Positions 36,420-48,057 of a stretch of 64,000 nt of DNA are shown in pieces. Source of the DNA: Pyrrhoderma lamaoense (taxonomy: Eukaryota; Basidiomycota; Agaricomycetes; Hymenochaetales; Hymenochaetaceae); the NCBI GenBank assembly GCA_002794735.1, contig NBAZ01000014.1:124001-188000 (forward strand). Reading direction: 5' to 3'. The number at the start of each line of letters is the position of its first letter. Position 1 is the stretch's first letter. Under the pieces are notes generated by a model that was not told the DNA's origin, did no database searches, and saw only the letters and a list, made by a program, of their open reading frames with translations. Position numbers and translations under genes: made by a program.

Positions 36420-38028
36420 ATGATCTCGGCTCAGAAGTTCCTACTTTCACTCGCTGCTCTCTACACCCTCTTCCTTTCTCTACTTGCAACCCCATTCTTC
36501 CAAAATCAGTAGGTCCACTTCCTTATACGGACGAGACAACAAACTCATTACTCCCCTATCATACTTCTCATTCTTCATTTCTGTTACCAGCATACTCTAT
36601 CTTCACTTTGTTCGCTGGCCTCTCTTCCCTGATTTTGCAAATCCCGCAAAATATGGTCTACCTCGTGCGCATTTCCCTTCTCTAGCCCTTACACGTGGTA
36701 TGACGTCATTGCCTTAGTATCCAGGACACTAAACGTCCGTCTTACGACTCGCGACGGCCTCAGCCTCGGCTCATGGCTCCTTCTCCCCCCTTCCTATTCG
36801 GGCAGTCGCACCATCAGTGATTCTCAACGACCAAATTCAGACAAAGTAGCGCAAAGCCTGTCAGACAGACCGACAGTTCTCTTTTTCCACGGAAACGCTG
36901 CAACTCGAGCATTCTCATATCGCATCCAGCACTATACAGCGTATGCTGCTCATTATAACGCGAATGTACTTGCTATCGACTATCGTGGATATGGTGATTC
37001 GGAAGGTCATCCGAGTGAGGAGGGATTAGTCTCGGATGCCCGCGCGGCTTGGGATTGGCTTGTCAAGAATGGCGCAGCTCCATCGAATATTTTGCTTATT
37101 GGTCACAGCCTTGGGACTGGTGTTGCTGCTGGACTAGCAGCTGAACTGAGTAAAGAGGGTATTTGAATTTCTTTAGTTTAGTGGTTATCATTTCTAACTT
37201 GGTTTGAAAGATATTCATCCAAGGGGTGTTGTCCTTCTCGCACCATTCACCTCTATTCCACAGCTGTTGGATAACTACACCCTTTTCGGTATATTACCGA
37301 TCTTACAGCCTATTAAATTATATCCTCCCATTAGAAGTACGTTCACTGCATATAATTTAGAACGTTCGTCTTAAAATGTTGAATTTCCAATCGTCTAACA
37401 CAGATTTCGTGTTGAAATTCTTCGGACTCAATTCAACACCATTCAGGCACTTCCGGTAAGTCCGTCAGTACATCTTTCTTCTCCTCGTATACCCCGACGG
37501 ATTGTTCTATATATAACAATGATTCTTTCCGACCCCACTCCACTTATCATATATCTACTCCTTCCCTACTCCACACCGACTCTTCTTTGTCTCTTCTATC
37601 GCTCCGACTTCCATGTTCTACTGCTTCTCATAGCCGATCTTCTTATTCATCCTTATGAATTCTCATCGTCATGACTGATTGGTCGAATTTCTACTATATA
37701 GATGATCAAATCACCCATCCTTCTGGCTCATTCAGAGGATGATTTTGAGATACCATATACGCATTCACAATCCTTGTTCGACAGTATTCTTGAGCCTTAC
37801 TTACCCCCAGCACCACCACCAGTACCGACTGACCCGAGCGAGTTAAGTACATTCAATTGGGGCGTTCATAAATCCAGTATAGATGCGAGAACAAGGATGA
37901 GGAAGAAGCTGGTAAATACAGTAACTATTGAAGGTTTTGGGAGTGTACAGAGGTTAAGGAGATTCGCAACCCCTGAACGAATGAGAAATCAAATAGTGAA
38001 GAACAATGATGAAGGGGGGAAGAATTAG
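36420..38028 (+). CDS. ABHD12-like alpha/beta hydrolase with N-terminal signal anchor
   Basis: Membrane-anchored serine hydrolase; animal ABHD12 cleaves lysophosphatidylserine and monoacylglycerol. The N-terminus (MISAQKFLLSLAALYTLFLS) is a signal anchor. Then come LHFVRWPLFPDFANP and KYGLPLSRTLNVRL, as in fungal ABHD12 relatives. Catalytic landmarks: VLFFHGNAATRAF (oxyanion loop), DYRGYGDSEGHPSEEGL, and the nucleophile elbow GHSLGTG. APFTSIPQLL follows, then IKSPILLAHSEDDFEIPY with the acid, and a His later (GVHKSS or another). The join between HFR (37,458) and IKSPILL (37,702) is out of phase across a 243-nt gap, so an exon may be missing from my model or a base is wrong. Confidence 0.75.
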
Positions 38029-39441
38029 GAATAGAAAACAGGGGGAAAAGTGGGATGGAGTATGGGTGGTTTATATTCGTAAAGGCTATGTATGGGGGAC
38101 ATGATAAGATTGGAATTCAGCACAGTTTGGTGGATATCATTGGACGTGAATTCTTTTCTTCTAAGTGATCTAGTTAGTAGGACTATCACGTAAAAAGAAA
38201 TTACTGTTAAAGGCCAGTTGCGATAATTGAACAAATTCCTATATCTTCTGCCATATATTGTAACTTCTCAGCCTAGTACATGTTGAATATTAATATCAGA
38301 GTTTTTAGTACGAGTTATTTCTTTCTTTCCTTCGGTATCAGTCGACACTATCCTGATTAGTGGTGGTCTTCTTACAATACTTCCTCTGCATATTGATACT
38401 TTGAATATAGTACGAATAATGAATCTACAGTATCTCTCAAGACCTTGTCTCTTCGCCTTCTTCTCTTCAATTGAATCTGCTTTCCTCGAAGTTTACCCTT
38501 TCAATCGTTCTATTCGTCTAATTATCGTGACAGAATAACTATTCAGCCTTTATGTTCAACTGCAAATTGAAATACTATGTACACGCTCCAATCCCTCTTC
38601 GAAACTACAGTACCCTGAGTTTTACCCTTAAATACCGACCGATCCAAGTGAGAGACAGTTTAATCAGATACATATTGGACAATATAGTACTATTAAATGT
38701 ATAAACTCGGTTTGTCTTGAATCGACTATACGGATAACGATCTGAGCTTTGAACTAGAATGTGAGCAGAACCATTTTCCTTTTAAATCACTTGTTTTTGC
38801 AGATCGATACGACGTTTTTCGGGCTTATGATGATATGACATCAATTTCATTCTCTCGAACTAACAATATGTTGGTGAGAGATGTAACAGAATTATGAAGA
38901 CCTCGATGTGACGAATTAAAGGAGAAACTCCGATAAGATAAGATTAGACGAGACCCAAAAGAAAGGAGGATGTACTTTTTTCTAGTGTGTTATGAGATAG
39001 AGCTTACTTTGTCAATCACATTACATCAAATTTAGGCATGGAATTTATATCATACACCTGTGCTTGTCTAGCACTTCTAGTAGTAGTGAGTATTATTTTG
39101 TGTATTCGGAAGCTGACTCCACAGTAGGTGCCGTTGGGATCCGGTCATTGCGCGCGGCGAGGAAGCGGTTTGCGGTTTCACCACTCTTCTATTCACTCTT
39201 GCCTTTCCTATTGACCCCTTTCACTTCTTCTGCCTTTTACTTAGTATTAGGTGTCAATGGATCTAGTCGTGCTTTAACTTCCTCGAAGTGCTAAGCTAGC
39301 AAGAGCCAATTCTTGGAGCCAAAAAAAAACTACACAAATAGAGGAACTGGTTTAGAGTCGTGGACTGCAACAGGCAGGTTCACGGCTGCAATTGTCTCTT
39401 CTGCTACCTACTGCCCGACTTCTGGAAAAACGCCTCTAACG
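38029..39441. other. 1.4-kb interval without a recognisable gene
   Basis: AT-rich. The open frame 39064-39294 is Ser-rich and unconvincing. The last 120 bp continue in frame with BOR1 but lack an upstream ATG. It probably holds the ABHD12-like 3' end and the BOR1 promoter. Confidence 0.45.
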
Positions 39442-42400
39442 ATGAACTCTTCGGTACAACCATCATCTGTTACTGCTCCAGATGTCACTAGAACTGCAAC
39501 TACAACTAGGGCTAAACAATGTAGAAAAAAGCTTCTCCTTAGATTTGGTCTCGGAACGAAAAATCGATATAGTTCTCCTAGTTCGATAAAAACGACACAA
39601 GACCATCACAACTCCTATTTCTCCAGTAGAATACGACCCTTTAATGGGATTATCCAGGATATACGTGCTCGGGCTCCATTCTATCTTAGTGACTGGACGG
39701 ACGCATATAATTATCGCGTTGTACCAGCTACTCTACTCATATTTTTCGCGAAGTGAGTATCCTTCCCTAAGTATGTTACATTCTCCACTCTACTTCTCTT
39801 TTCTTCATGTCTGGTATTGCATACAATCTTCTCGAAGGTATCTACATGCTCACTCCCCTACACCGTGTCCAGTCTCTTTAAGAGCCTTTATCACGTATCT
39901 CTTCCATCCATTTCTTTGGTGTCTGGCAGACCTCCAATCAGACTGTCCTTCCTTTTATTTCCCCTTCCATCGGAAAGCTCATCTTTCTGAAATAAGGGCA
40001 TGCAATAGAGGACTGATAGATGAGTTTGTTATGAGGTCAAGAGAGAGAGAGAGAGTATAATTGCTCTAAGTTCGAGGCAAATCCCTTCAGAACTAAGTAT
40101 GAAGGATAGAATGTTAAACTCATACTTAATGAGTATTAATGTAAATTACCGTCTTCGAAGACTCATGCTAACTAACCCTTTCGACTTTTTGTGTGGTGTG
40201 AATGCTTCATCACGATGGGCTGTGGTGTCAGTGTCCTTCCCGGAATCGCTTTTTCCTTAGATCTGATAGAGACAACGAACCAGTATGGGGTAGCTGAGGT
40301 CTTGCTGTCTTCGTTCATGGCGGCTTTCGTATTCTCAGTCTTTGGAGCACAGCCATTGTGTATTGCTGGTGTCACCGGTACATATCTTTTCAATGTTTCA
40401 TTGAACTGTTCAGTCTTGCTTATAGTTGTTTGTAAATTGGATTATTGACACGACATCTTACACCAATATGGACAAATTTTACACCCGATGATGAACGGCA
40501 ATAAAGGCCCTATAACAGTTTTAAACAAGACAATCTTTGATATACTTACTAATAAAAACGAAGACGCCCCAGATTATCTGCAGTTTGTTGGTTGGGTATA
40601 CTTGTGGGGGGCAATCCTACATTGGATCACTGCAGCCCTTAATTGTAGGTCTACTCACGATTAATTTTCGTTCATCGCTGATGTTATCAAATTATTCAAT
40701 ATTTTATTTAAAGGGTGTAATTTCCTAAAATACGTAACTCGATTTTCCTGTGATACCTTTGGTTTCTTCGTCTCCTGGGTATACTTGCAATACGGTATCC
40801 AAGTCCTCACTCGACAGCTCAGTGCTGCTTCTTCAACAACCTCAGAAGAAGGTGCCTTTGTTCAGATTACCCTGGCTTTGATCATGCTCTGTACATGCTA
40901 TATCTTCCAAATCCTTTCACGAACTACACTCTTTCATCGACACGTCCGTCGGTTCTTTGATGATTATGGGATGCCTATATCACTCGTGTGCGTGTCCTAC
41001 GATCCCCAACAATTTCTTTTTATATCTAACAGTTAACTACTCCCTACATTTGTAACTTATTTCATGTTCCTTATGTACTCTATCTCCACTCACCAGCGCA
41101 ACAACTGGTCTCGCATACTGGGGCCACTTTAATCATGCTAACCCGGAGACACTTCCTATATCTGGCGCCTTCCAACCTGCGAACGGTAGACCATGGCTTG
41201 TGAGGTTTTGGGAACTACCAGGAAAGTGGGTGGGAATTGCGTTTCCATTTGGGTTCGTCCTCTGGGTGCTATTCTTTTTTGATCATAATGTTTCTGTTAG
41301 TCCTTTTTTTTCTTCACCGTAATATGGTTTGATGAAATTAACATCAATTACTCTGGGTCTTTTTAAACTCTTGTTCATCCAATCAATGTTTGGGGGTTGC
41401 ACATTTAATGTACAACTTACACCGTACTAGTCACTCATCGCCCAAGGCTCTGAGTTCCCACTACGCAAGCCTCCTGGCTTTCATTACGATTTCTTCCTTC
41501 TGGGAGTGACGACGTTTATTGCTGGGCTTTTGGGTATCCCAGCCCCGAATGGACTCATTCCACAGGCTCCAATCCACACGACTTCGTTGCTCGTTATGGG
41601 TCGGAATAAGAAGTACGAAGATATTGAAAGCGTGAGAGGAAAAAGAGGCGGTGATAGGGAGAGGAATACATATGAAAACGACAATGATGAGAGGGATGAA
41701 AAAGGGGGAGTTGCAGGTGGCGCAGGAGGAGGTAGGAATACTCAAGTGAGCAGTGATACGAATACTCAAGTGATTGAGAATGATGGCACCGTTCAAATGG
41801 ACTTGAATGACGATACCAATGATCCATATAAGGCAAAGGGAAAAGACAGTGCAAACGCTGCTAATAACGCTAGTGCAAATGATATAGTTGAAGGGCGTCT
41901 CTCGGAGCCTGATCCAAATCTTGCACAGCGTGAAGTTCCCATAGCAGTTGTCGAACAACGCGTTTCGAACCTTTCCCAGGGGGCTATGTGTCTCATCCTC
42001 TTGACAGGACCTTTCCTGCATCTCTTACATCTCATACCGCGGGGTGTGCTTGCCGGTCTTTTGTAAGTGTAAATCTACTGGGTAACATTTCCTCTCACCT
42101 TTAACTAATGTAAACAAACATTTACATACCTAAAACTTACATATCGGACCGCGCGGACAATAACTAAAAAAACATATTTTTTTGCTACTAATACTATTGT
42201 TCACCAAAAATAGCTGGTTCATGGGAGTAGATGCTCTCCTATCTAATGGCATAACACTCAGAATTCTATACCTCCTCCGAGACCGCCACTTAACGCCCAT
42301 ATCGGAACCACTACGTAAAGTTCGAAAGTCACGAATTGTGTTGTTTACAGTTATCCAACTGATAGGGTTTGGTGCAACGTTCGCGATCGTGCAAACAATT

Positions 42401-42744
42401 GGCATGTATTTTCTCGTATCTTAAACGTCAGGCATTCTCTATTGCTTACCCTTGATATATCTTTTTAGCGTCTATCGGGTTCCCGATTATTATTCTGCTG
42501 TTAGTACCTCTCAGGACATCGATCATTCCTCTTCTACCCTTCACTCCCGAAGAGCTTGCAATTCTTGATAGACCAACTGCTTCACCTTTCGTAAGTCACC
42601 TTATCTCACCTGACTCCTCTTTTTGTTATAAAGAACTAACATACACACTCTAAACTTTTTGAAATAATCACTTAATCAACTACACTGACTTCTACGAACG
42701 TCCTAATAATGTAGACAATGGAGTCGGTCGGCGGTTCCCTGTAG
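39442..42744 (+). CDS. BOR1-type borate/bicarbonate anion transporter (SLC4 family)
   Basis: Plasma-membrane anion transporter; yeast Bor1 exports borate. It begins MNSSVQPSSVTAP; upstream in-frame codons have no ATG. Family landmarks: RPFNGIIQDIRARAPFYLSD, NYRVVPATLLIFFAN|VLPGIAF, LDLIETTNQYGVAEVLLSS, FGAQPLCIAGVTG|PITVLN, then NWCNFLKYVTRFSCDTFGF, ISLVATTGLAYWGHF, FHYDFFLLGVTTFIAGLLG, IPAPNGLIPQAPIHTTSL, WFMGVDALLSNGI. A loop of about 110 residues rich in Asp, Asn and Gly (41,600-41,930) precedes NLAQREVPIAVVEQRVSN. The first intron is unusually long at 479 nt (39753-40231). The intron 42402-42468 appears to be GC-AG. The gene ends TMESVGGSL. Confidence 0.88.
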
Positions 42745-43030
42745 TGTACAGATACACAAAATTGATGTTTTCTTAGATTTAATGAGAAATGACAGATGAT
42801 GATTGATGATGGTAAACTTGGGAATAAATAGTCATTACTTGTTTGTATGTACTTGACAGAAAGTTAAGAATCCCAGAATTTGAAGGCACAGTGGGTCAGA
42901 TATCAGGTCGGTTAAGTCATGTGAGCTAGACGCGACAGTGAAAGTGGGTTGACGGAAGTTGTTCGGGTGATGGTGTTGATGTGATCAAAGTCATAGAAGA
43001 AGGATGGAGGTGAAACACAACGAATAGAGT

Positions 43031-44056
43031 CTAACAGCCAGTATTGTCCACCTTCGAGTTTAAGATGAGAGCAACAATTAATCTTCACGAAAAAGTATTA
43101 GTAACATAGTAACATGAGAATATTAAAAGATGAAATTGTTAGATGGAACATACCCATACAGACCTAAGACCTCTGCGAAGATGAGGATAAGAACCATAGA
43201 TACAAATACCTTTGATTCTTGCACATACGCCCGTACACACTACACGTAGGTCATTCATTACAACCTTCTACAATCTGGGAGGATGAGTACGTACTGAATC
43301 ACCAACGATACCTATTGCGTAGCCTGCAGCGAGCCCAGTAAACCCACAAGCGAGGCCAGCAGATAGGTGTACGAAGCCACTGTAAAGCGAGTAGTCCTGC
43401 GTCGGGCTCACTAGATGCGCCACGTTACACAAGTTCCATACCCATACACACAGCCCGTTTCCATTCATTCACATGTACACAAGCCAAGACAAGATTTCCC
43501 AGCTAAGTCAGCATATTTTCGAAGATTGCAAAAAGTACGAGTTTTGGAACTTACACCCCCCAGCAATAAGCACAGATACGACTAGTCCGTACACAGCGAT
43601 GATACCAGACATGACAACCGGGATCAGTGACTTGAAGATAACAGAGTAGTATTATCAGCATCATCTAACTCTGAAAGTATTTTCGAAGTATGTGAGAAAA
43701 GCCTTCATGGACACACCAACATACCTTCATAATTAGCTCAGGTTTGAAAGTTCCTAGACCAGCAATCCCAATGCCTGCCTTTGACGTCCCATAAGCCGCT
43801 CCTACAGCTGCTCAAGAAAAGTGATATAGTAGCATCATTATAGTGTTAGTTCGTTACTCCTTCTACCGTTGTCTCGCCACAAAAGACTTTCTACGCACTG
43901 CTAAACACCATCTATACGAGTTGGCGTATACATTAACCCCCATTATTATTGTAGTATTGAGCTTCTTATTGACTTTCGGAAAAGAAAGGTTTATCTTACC
44001 GCTGAAGACACCCCTGCGAACCCGAAGAATGGGGCGTATATTGGACAGGACGCCAT
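43031..44056 (-). CDS. VMA11: V-ATPase proteolipid subunit c' (VMA11)
   Basis: Fungal c' subunit of the vacuolar proton pump rotor. Start [19 protein letters not shown] (44056-44000). A 13-nt microexon at 43911-43899 (MVFS plus one base) joins to [11 protein letters not shown] at 43807, so the protein reads SSAMVFSTVGAAYGT, matching yeast AMVLSCLGAAIGT in spacing. It continues [74 protein letters not shown], then the final helix [20 protein letters not shown] with the proton-carrying Glu. The [10 protein letters not shown] and AG-x-LSPT-x-DY blocks favour c' (VMA11) over c (VMA3). Four helices are visible. The gene ends NSKVDNTGC. Confidence 0.85.
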
Positions 44057-45023
44057 CGTTACTGAAGTTATTTTCTTGTACAAGTATTGAGGTAACGCAC
44101 TCCGAAACTTTGAACGCGCCAGGACCTCTTTCAGTCATGTGTATTACTTTAGCCTGAAATTATGTAATGTAACGTAGAGTGTTATTAATTATTTTATTAT
44201 TATTTATGTACTTGACATAACCAATCTGTACTTGAGCTTCTAACCTTGACCACACCAGTTCATGCATACTGCAGCGATCTGTTTATACAACATAAGTAAC
44301 GATAAATTATGATCGTATTGGCCCATACTTAGGATATTGCACCTTGATTGGATTGCCATAATGTCGGTGGATAGAATGAGCCGCGGCGGCCGTTATTTAC
44401 TTTTATGTCTTTGTTGTCCCGCCATCTTCTCCTGCTGCTTGGTATCATGAGCAACAGTGATCCGGATATACCAGCGTAATCGCGAGCAATCCATAACCCT
44501 TCGTTGAGCAAAAAATACTCAAAGTTTCTTACTAATACTTCTACACATCCCCAAGTTGTAGTAATCATACATGAGGACCAGAGATATAAATCTATACTTC
44601 ATATTCTTGTCTTCAAAATTATTAATCTGTATCACTCTTTTCAAACGAGAAAAGTAACCTTATGTTGTTAGTTATGTAGAAAACTTATGGGATATGGTCA
44701 TACGTAACTATTAGTTAATCTAAGGAGTGGCACCCAATAATAGTTGTTAGCAAGATTTGTGGTCTATGTGTATTTCTCGAGACCTTTTAGGTGGGAGTTA
44801 CCTTGTCTAGTATTTCAAGTGTATACAGCCTGGTGAAACAGATTAGACTACTAGACTTCGGAAACATAAATACAAGGTATCAGAATAGCGATACAGTTGA
44901 CTGACAGAAGTCTCCACTACTGATAATCAGAGATCATCAAATTGTGGAGTCGAATTGGGTTCCCTATAAATACTACGAGGCGTCTCTGCTCAGAGAGCAG
45001 GTAATGCCTATATATCCTTGAAG
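44057..45023. other. ~1-kb interval, no gene recognised
   Basis: AT-rich sequence between the VMA11 start and DUF6533-like copy B. The open frame 44329-44568 on the minus strand has no supporting features. It probably includes both promoters. Confidence 0.45.
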
Positions 45024-46654
45024 ATGTCTAGAGCCAGTACAGTCGATGCACAAGATATTTTATATGGTCTTTTCATTAAGAAAGATGTTCAAATGACTAT
45101 ATGTTCCGTCCTTATTTTCGATACCTGTGAGTCTTAAGAGTTTATAAGAGACCCTCTACATGCTACTGAGACTTTATAAAGTGATAACAATGGACAAAGA
45201 AGTGAGCTTATGACGTCACTTTTTTTATCAAATTCATCTGATGGGATGCTAGATTAGATATTTTTGGGTGTGTATTTATTGATAACCTATTGTAATCATG
45301 GTTCTGACACAAATTTAATTCTAGACCAAGCAATGGACCAGTATTACACACGTTTTCTTCTTTATTGTATTTATGATGATACATATCCTAACTTATGTCA
45401 GGCACTTACGGGTTGAAATATATTACTAGAATCGATACACCACGATTGTGTCTGCATTACTTTTTCTATCTAGTAAATACACGATTCTTCTCTCGATAGT
45501 CGATTAAACTGACATTGCACAGGTCTGAGTCCTCCTGTTAGCAAAAACTTGTAAGTTGGGCTCCAGTGGGCCCGCAGTTATAATAACTAGCCTTGTAACT
45601 AACAATGAATGTTAGATGTGGTTATCCCCAGCTTTGTAGTTGTTATTCTGTGCCAACTAACCATGTCTCTCATAGGTATTCTCACTACTTGGATTTCCGG
45701 TATCAATGGTATGATTCAGTTATCTTCGAGTCTATACCCATACTTATTTCCGAAATGACGCGCAAAGGCATCTTCGTCATCACCATGGTCGATTGTAAGT
45801 ATGTCTCTTGCGGGATAAAGTAGAAGGGCAAGTTTGACCGCCGAATAGATATACTCTCAATTCGGATTCTTGCACTTTATGGGAACAGTATGTGCATGAG
45901 AACTTCTTATGTAAAACTACTGATTATCGTAGACAAACCTCTATCGATCACTATCACGGTTGTTGTGTTGTGCGAAACAGTGACAATGCTCGTGCTCAAT
46001 GTCATTACCGCTATGTCTCTCAATGGTGTGTCACAAGTAGCTTTACTTGGCTACCAGGCTAAATAACTGCAGTTGAAGCATCTATCTTGACCGAAAATAT
46101 GATGTTCTGTAGTGTAAATATAATTCACTATATACATATATCTAACCTCGAGATGATCAGTTGGTAAGATTATTTGTTTTATAAACTATCTGACACACAA
46201 ATACATGATGTCTTTGTTTTTGTAGGCTAGTACAAGCCTTTGTCAGTCTCATTCTGCTCGTAATGGCTCTTTACAAAGCATTTGCCCAGCAATATTCGTT
46301 TAAGACAAGGAAAGGGAATTTGACGAATATTATCATCAAGGAACAGATCTCTTACAGTTTGTTGTAAGCAATCACCTTTGTAGATTCGCATCGAGCTGAT
46401 ACTTTTCTCATAGAGTTCAAGCCTGCAGTGTGTTGAATATCATTTCTTGGAAGATTACACCATTCGGATCATCAACGGGCTATTTCATCTGTAGTGTTCT
46501 TGGGAATACGAGTTTCTTATCACTGATTGCGAGTCGGATGTTCATTAACTTGAAGGAAGCAGGAGAGGTAAGAGTATATGAGGAGCTATCTGATCAAGTG
46601 GTTATAGATAGGGCCCTTGGTAACATGGAATTTTTAGAGCTTAATACCGTATAA
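45024..46654 (+). CDS. DUF6533-like multi-pass membrane protein, copy B
   Basis: Same family as copy A. Start MSRASTVDAQDILYGL, then SVLIFDT with a phase-1 junction to LITMDKE (20-nt exon at about 45189-45208). The 15-nt exon IRYFW is at about 45257-45271. Next: TKQWTSITHVFFFI, NRYTTIVSALL, VVILCQLTMSLI, ILSIRILALYGN at about 45850, KPLSITITVVVLCETVTML at about 45940, and WLVQAFVSLILLVMALYK. The end is NLTNIIIKEQISYSLL joined to VQACSVLNIISW and then GNTSFLSLIASRMFINLKEA, with tail RALGNMEFLELNTV. Some middle exon limits are uncertain. In the unspliced sequence it looks full of stops, but each falls in a plausible intron. Confidence 0.62.
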
Positions 46655-48057
46655 TATAATACAACGATTAGCTGTTGTTTTGTATTCGATCTCGTTTTCT
46701 TTATTTGAATTATTATAGATAATATTTATGCATCCATACCACTGAACTCGTTCCTCAGATACTCTTACAAGGTGGATATCCAAGTCTTAAATGAGCTTGT
46801 CGTCAATGTCTCCCATTGTTCGGTTTCTGACATATAAGTTACTGTGTAAGTCTGCCTCTATCTCAAGGCACGATATCACTTTCCGTGATACCTAGATAAA
46901 GGTAGAGGAAAACTACATGTACTATCTTCACTCACAACATGAATATCATTCGATAATAATTTCTGAGTTGGTCTATGTTTCTTCTTTGCAAGTACTGGTG
47001 AAGTGAAACATCACACAACTGATATTCTGTAATATATTTTCCAATATACTATTCTTGCTTGTTGTTAATGGATATGTACACGTTCTTCTAGATAATTATA
47101 ATGGTATTGGGTCAGAAGGAGATCATGCATCTGCGTAATACAAAATCTCGGAAAATGCATGCTACTCAATGAAAAAGATATTTACCAAATGACAAGGCAT
47201 AATAGATGTTACGTGAACTAGCACCGATACTCTAAGTCTCGATAGACTTCTGATGATCTTTGTAAAGTGAGTATGCGTTAATACAGAAAATTATGGGACT
47301 AAGAAGTAGAAGATCCCGACTAAGATAATGACACAACACAGACGACCGAGATGTGAGACTTCGTTCAAGTAGGTATCGAGTATGATCATGACATTCTGAA
47401 CTTCACTGACTAAATTTCGCTATAGGCACCCATATGACGCTTCTCGGAGGAAACAAAGACTCTTTAACTCACTAGATCATTCCATTAACTACTTAGTAGT
47501 AACAAGTTTCGGTAAGGGGTATTAGTACGTGAATCTATATAACTATTGCTGATTACTTGAGAGGTTAAGTTTTTACGGGATCGTATATCACTATAGACAT
47601 GTATTATAATGCATCAGAGGCTCTCGGGAATGATACCATTACGCCACTACATATGAACATCGAGAAGAAAAAAATTGAAGTTGCTATCTCACAGTTATAC
47701 GGTTTTCAAATTGGATACTAAAATATCGCATTTACTCAATTTATTTCTCGGTTATTTTATGATGATTTTACTTGCTCGTATACAGATGTCAATGGATACT
47801 GAATCAAAACATCATGTTATCTGGAGCGTGCCACCTGTTACATGTAGGAAATCATTACGATTCATGACTAGATACATATATACAACACACCTAATGACGA
47901 CCCAGAAGGCCTATCACAAGGAAGAGACGATATTACTACAAGTAGTGGACTCTTGGTCATCTGATTGAAGAGGAAAGAGTGAGACGTGTCACATGATGCG
48001 CGGTTTATATGTACGTACTGGAAGGAGGTATAGCTGGTTCAGCGAACTGGAGATCGC
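46655..48057. other. 1.4-kb interval between opposing DUF6533-like genes
   Basis: AT-rich. The frame 47675-47968 is open but shows no family landmark. Copies B (plus) and C (minus) converge here, so their 3' ends lie at each side. Nothing else seen. Confidence 0.45.
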
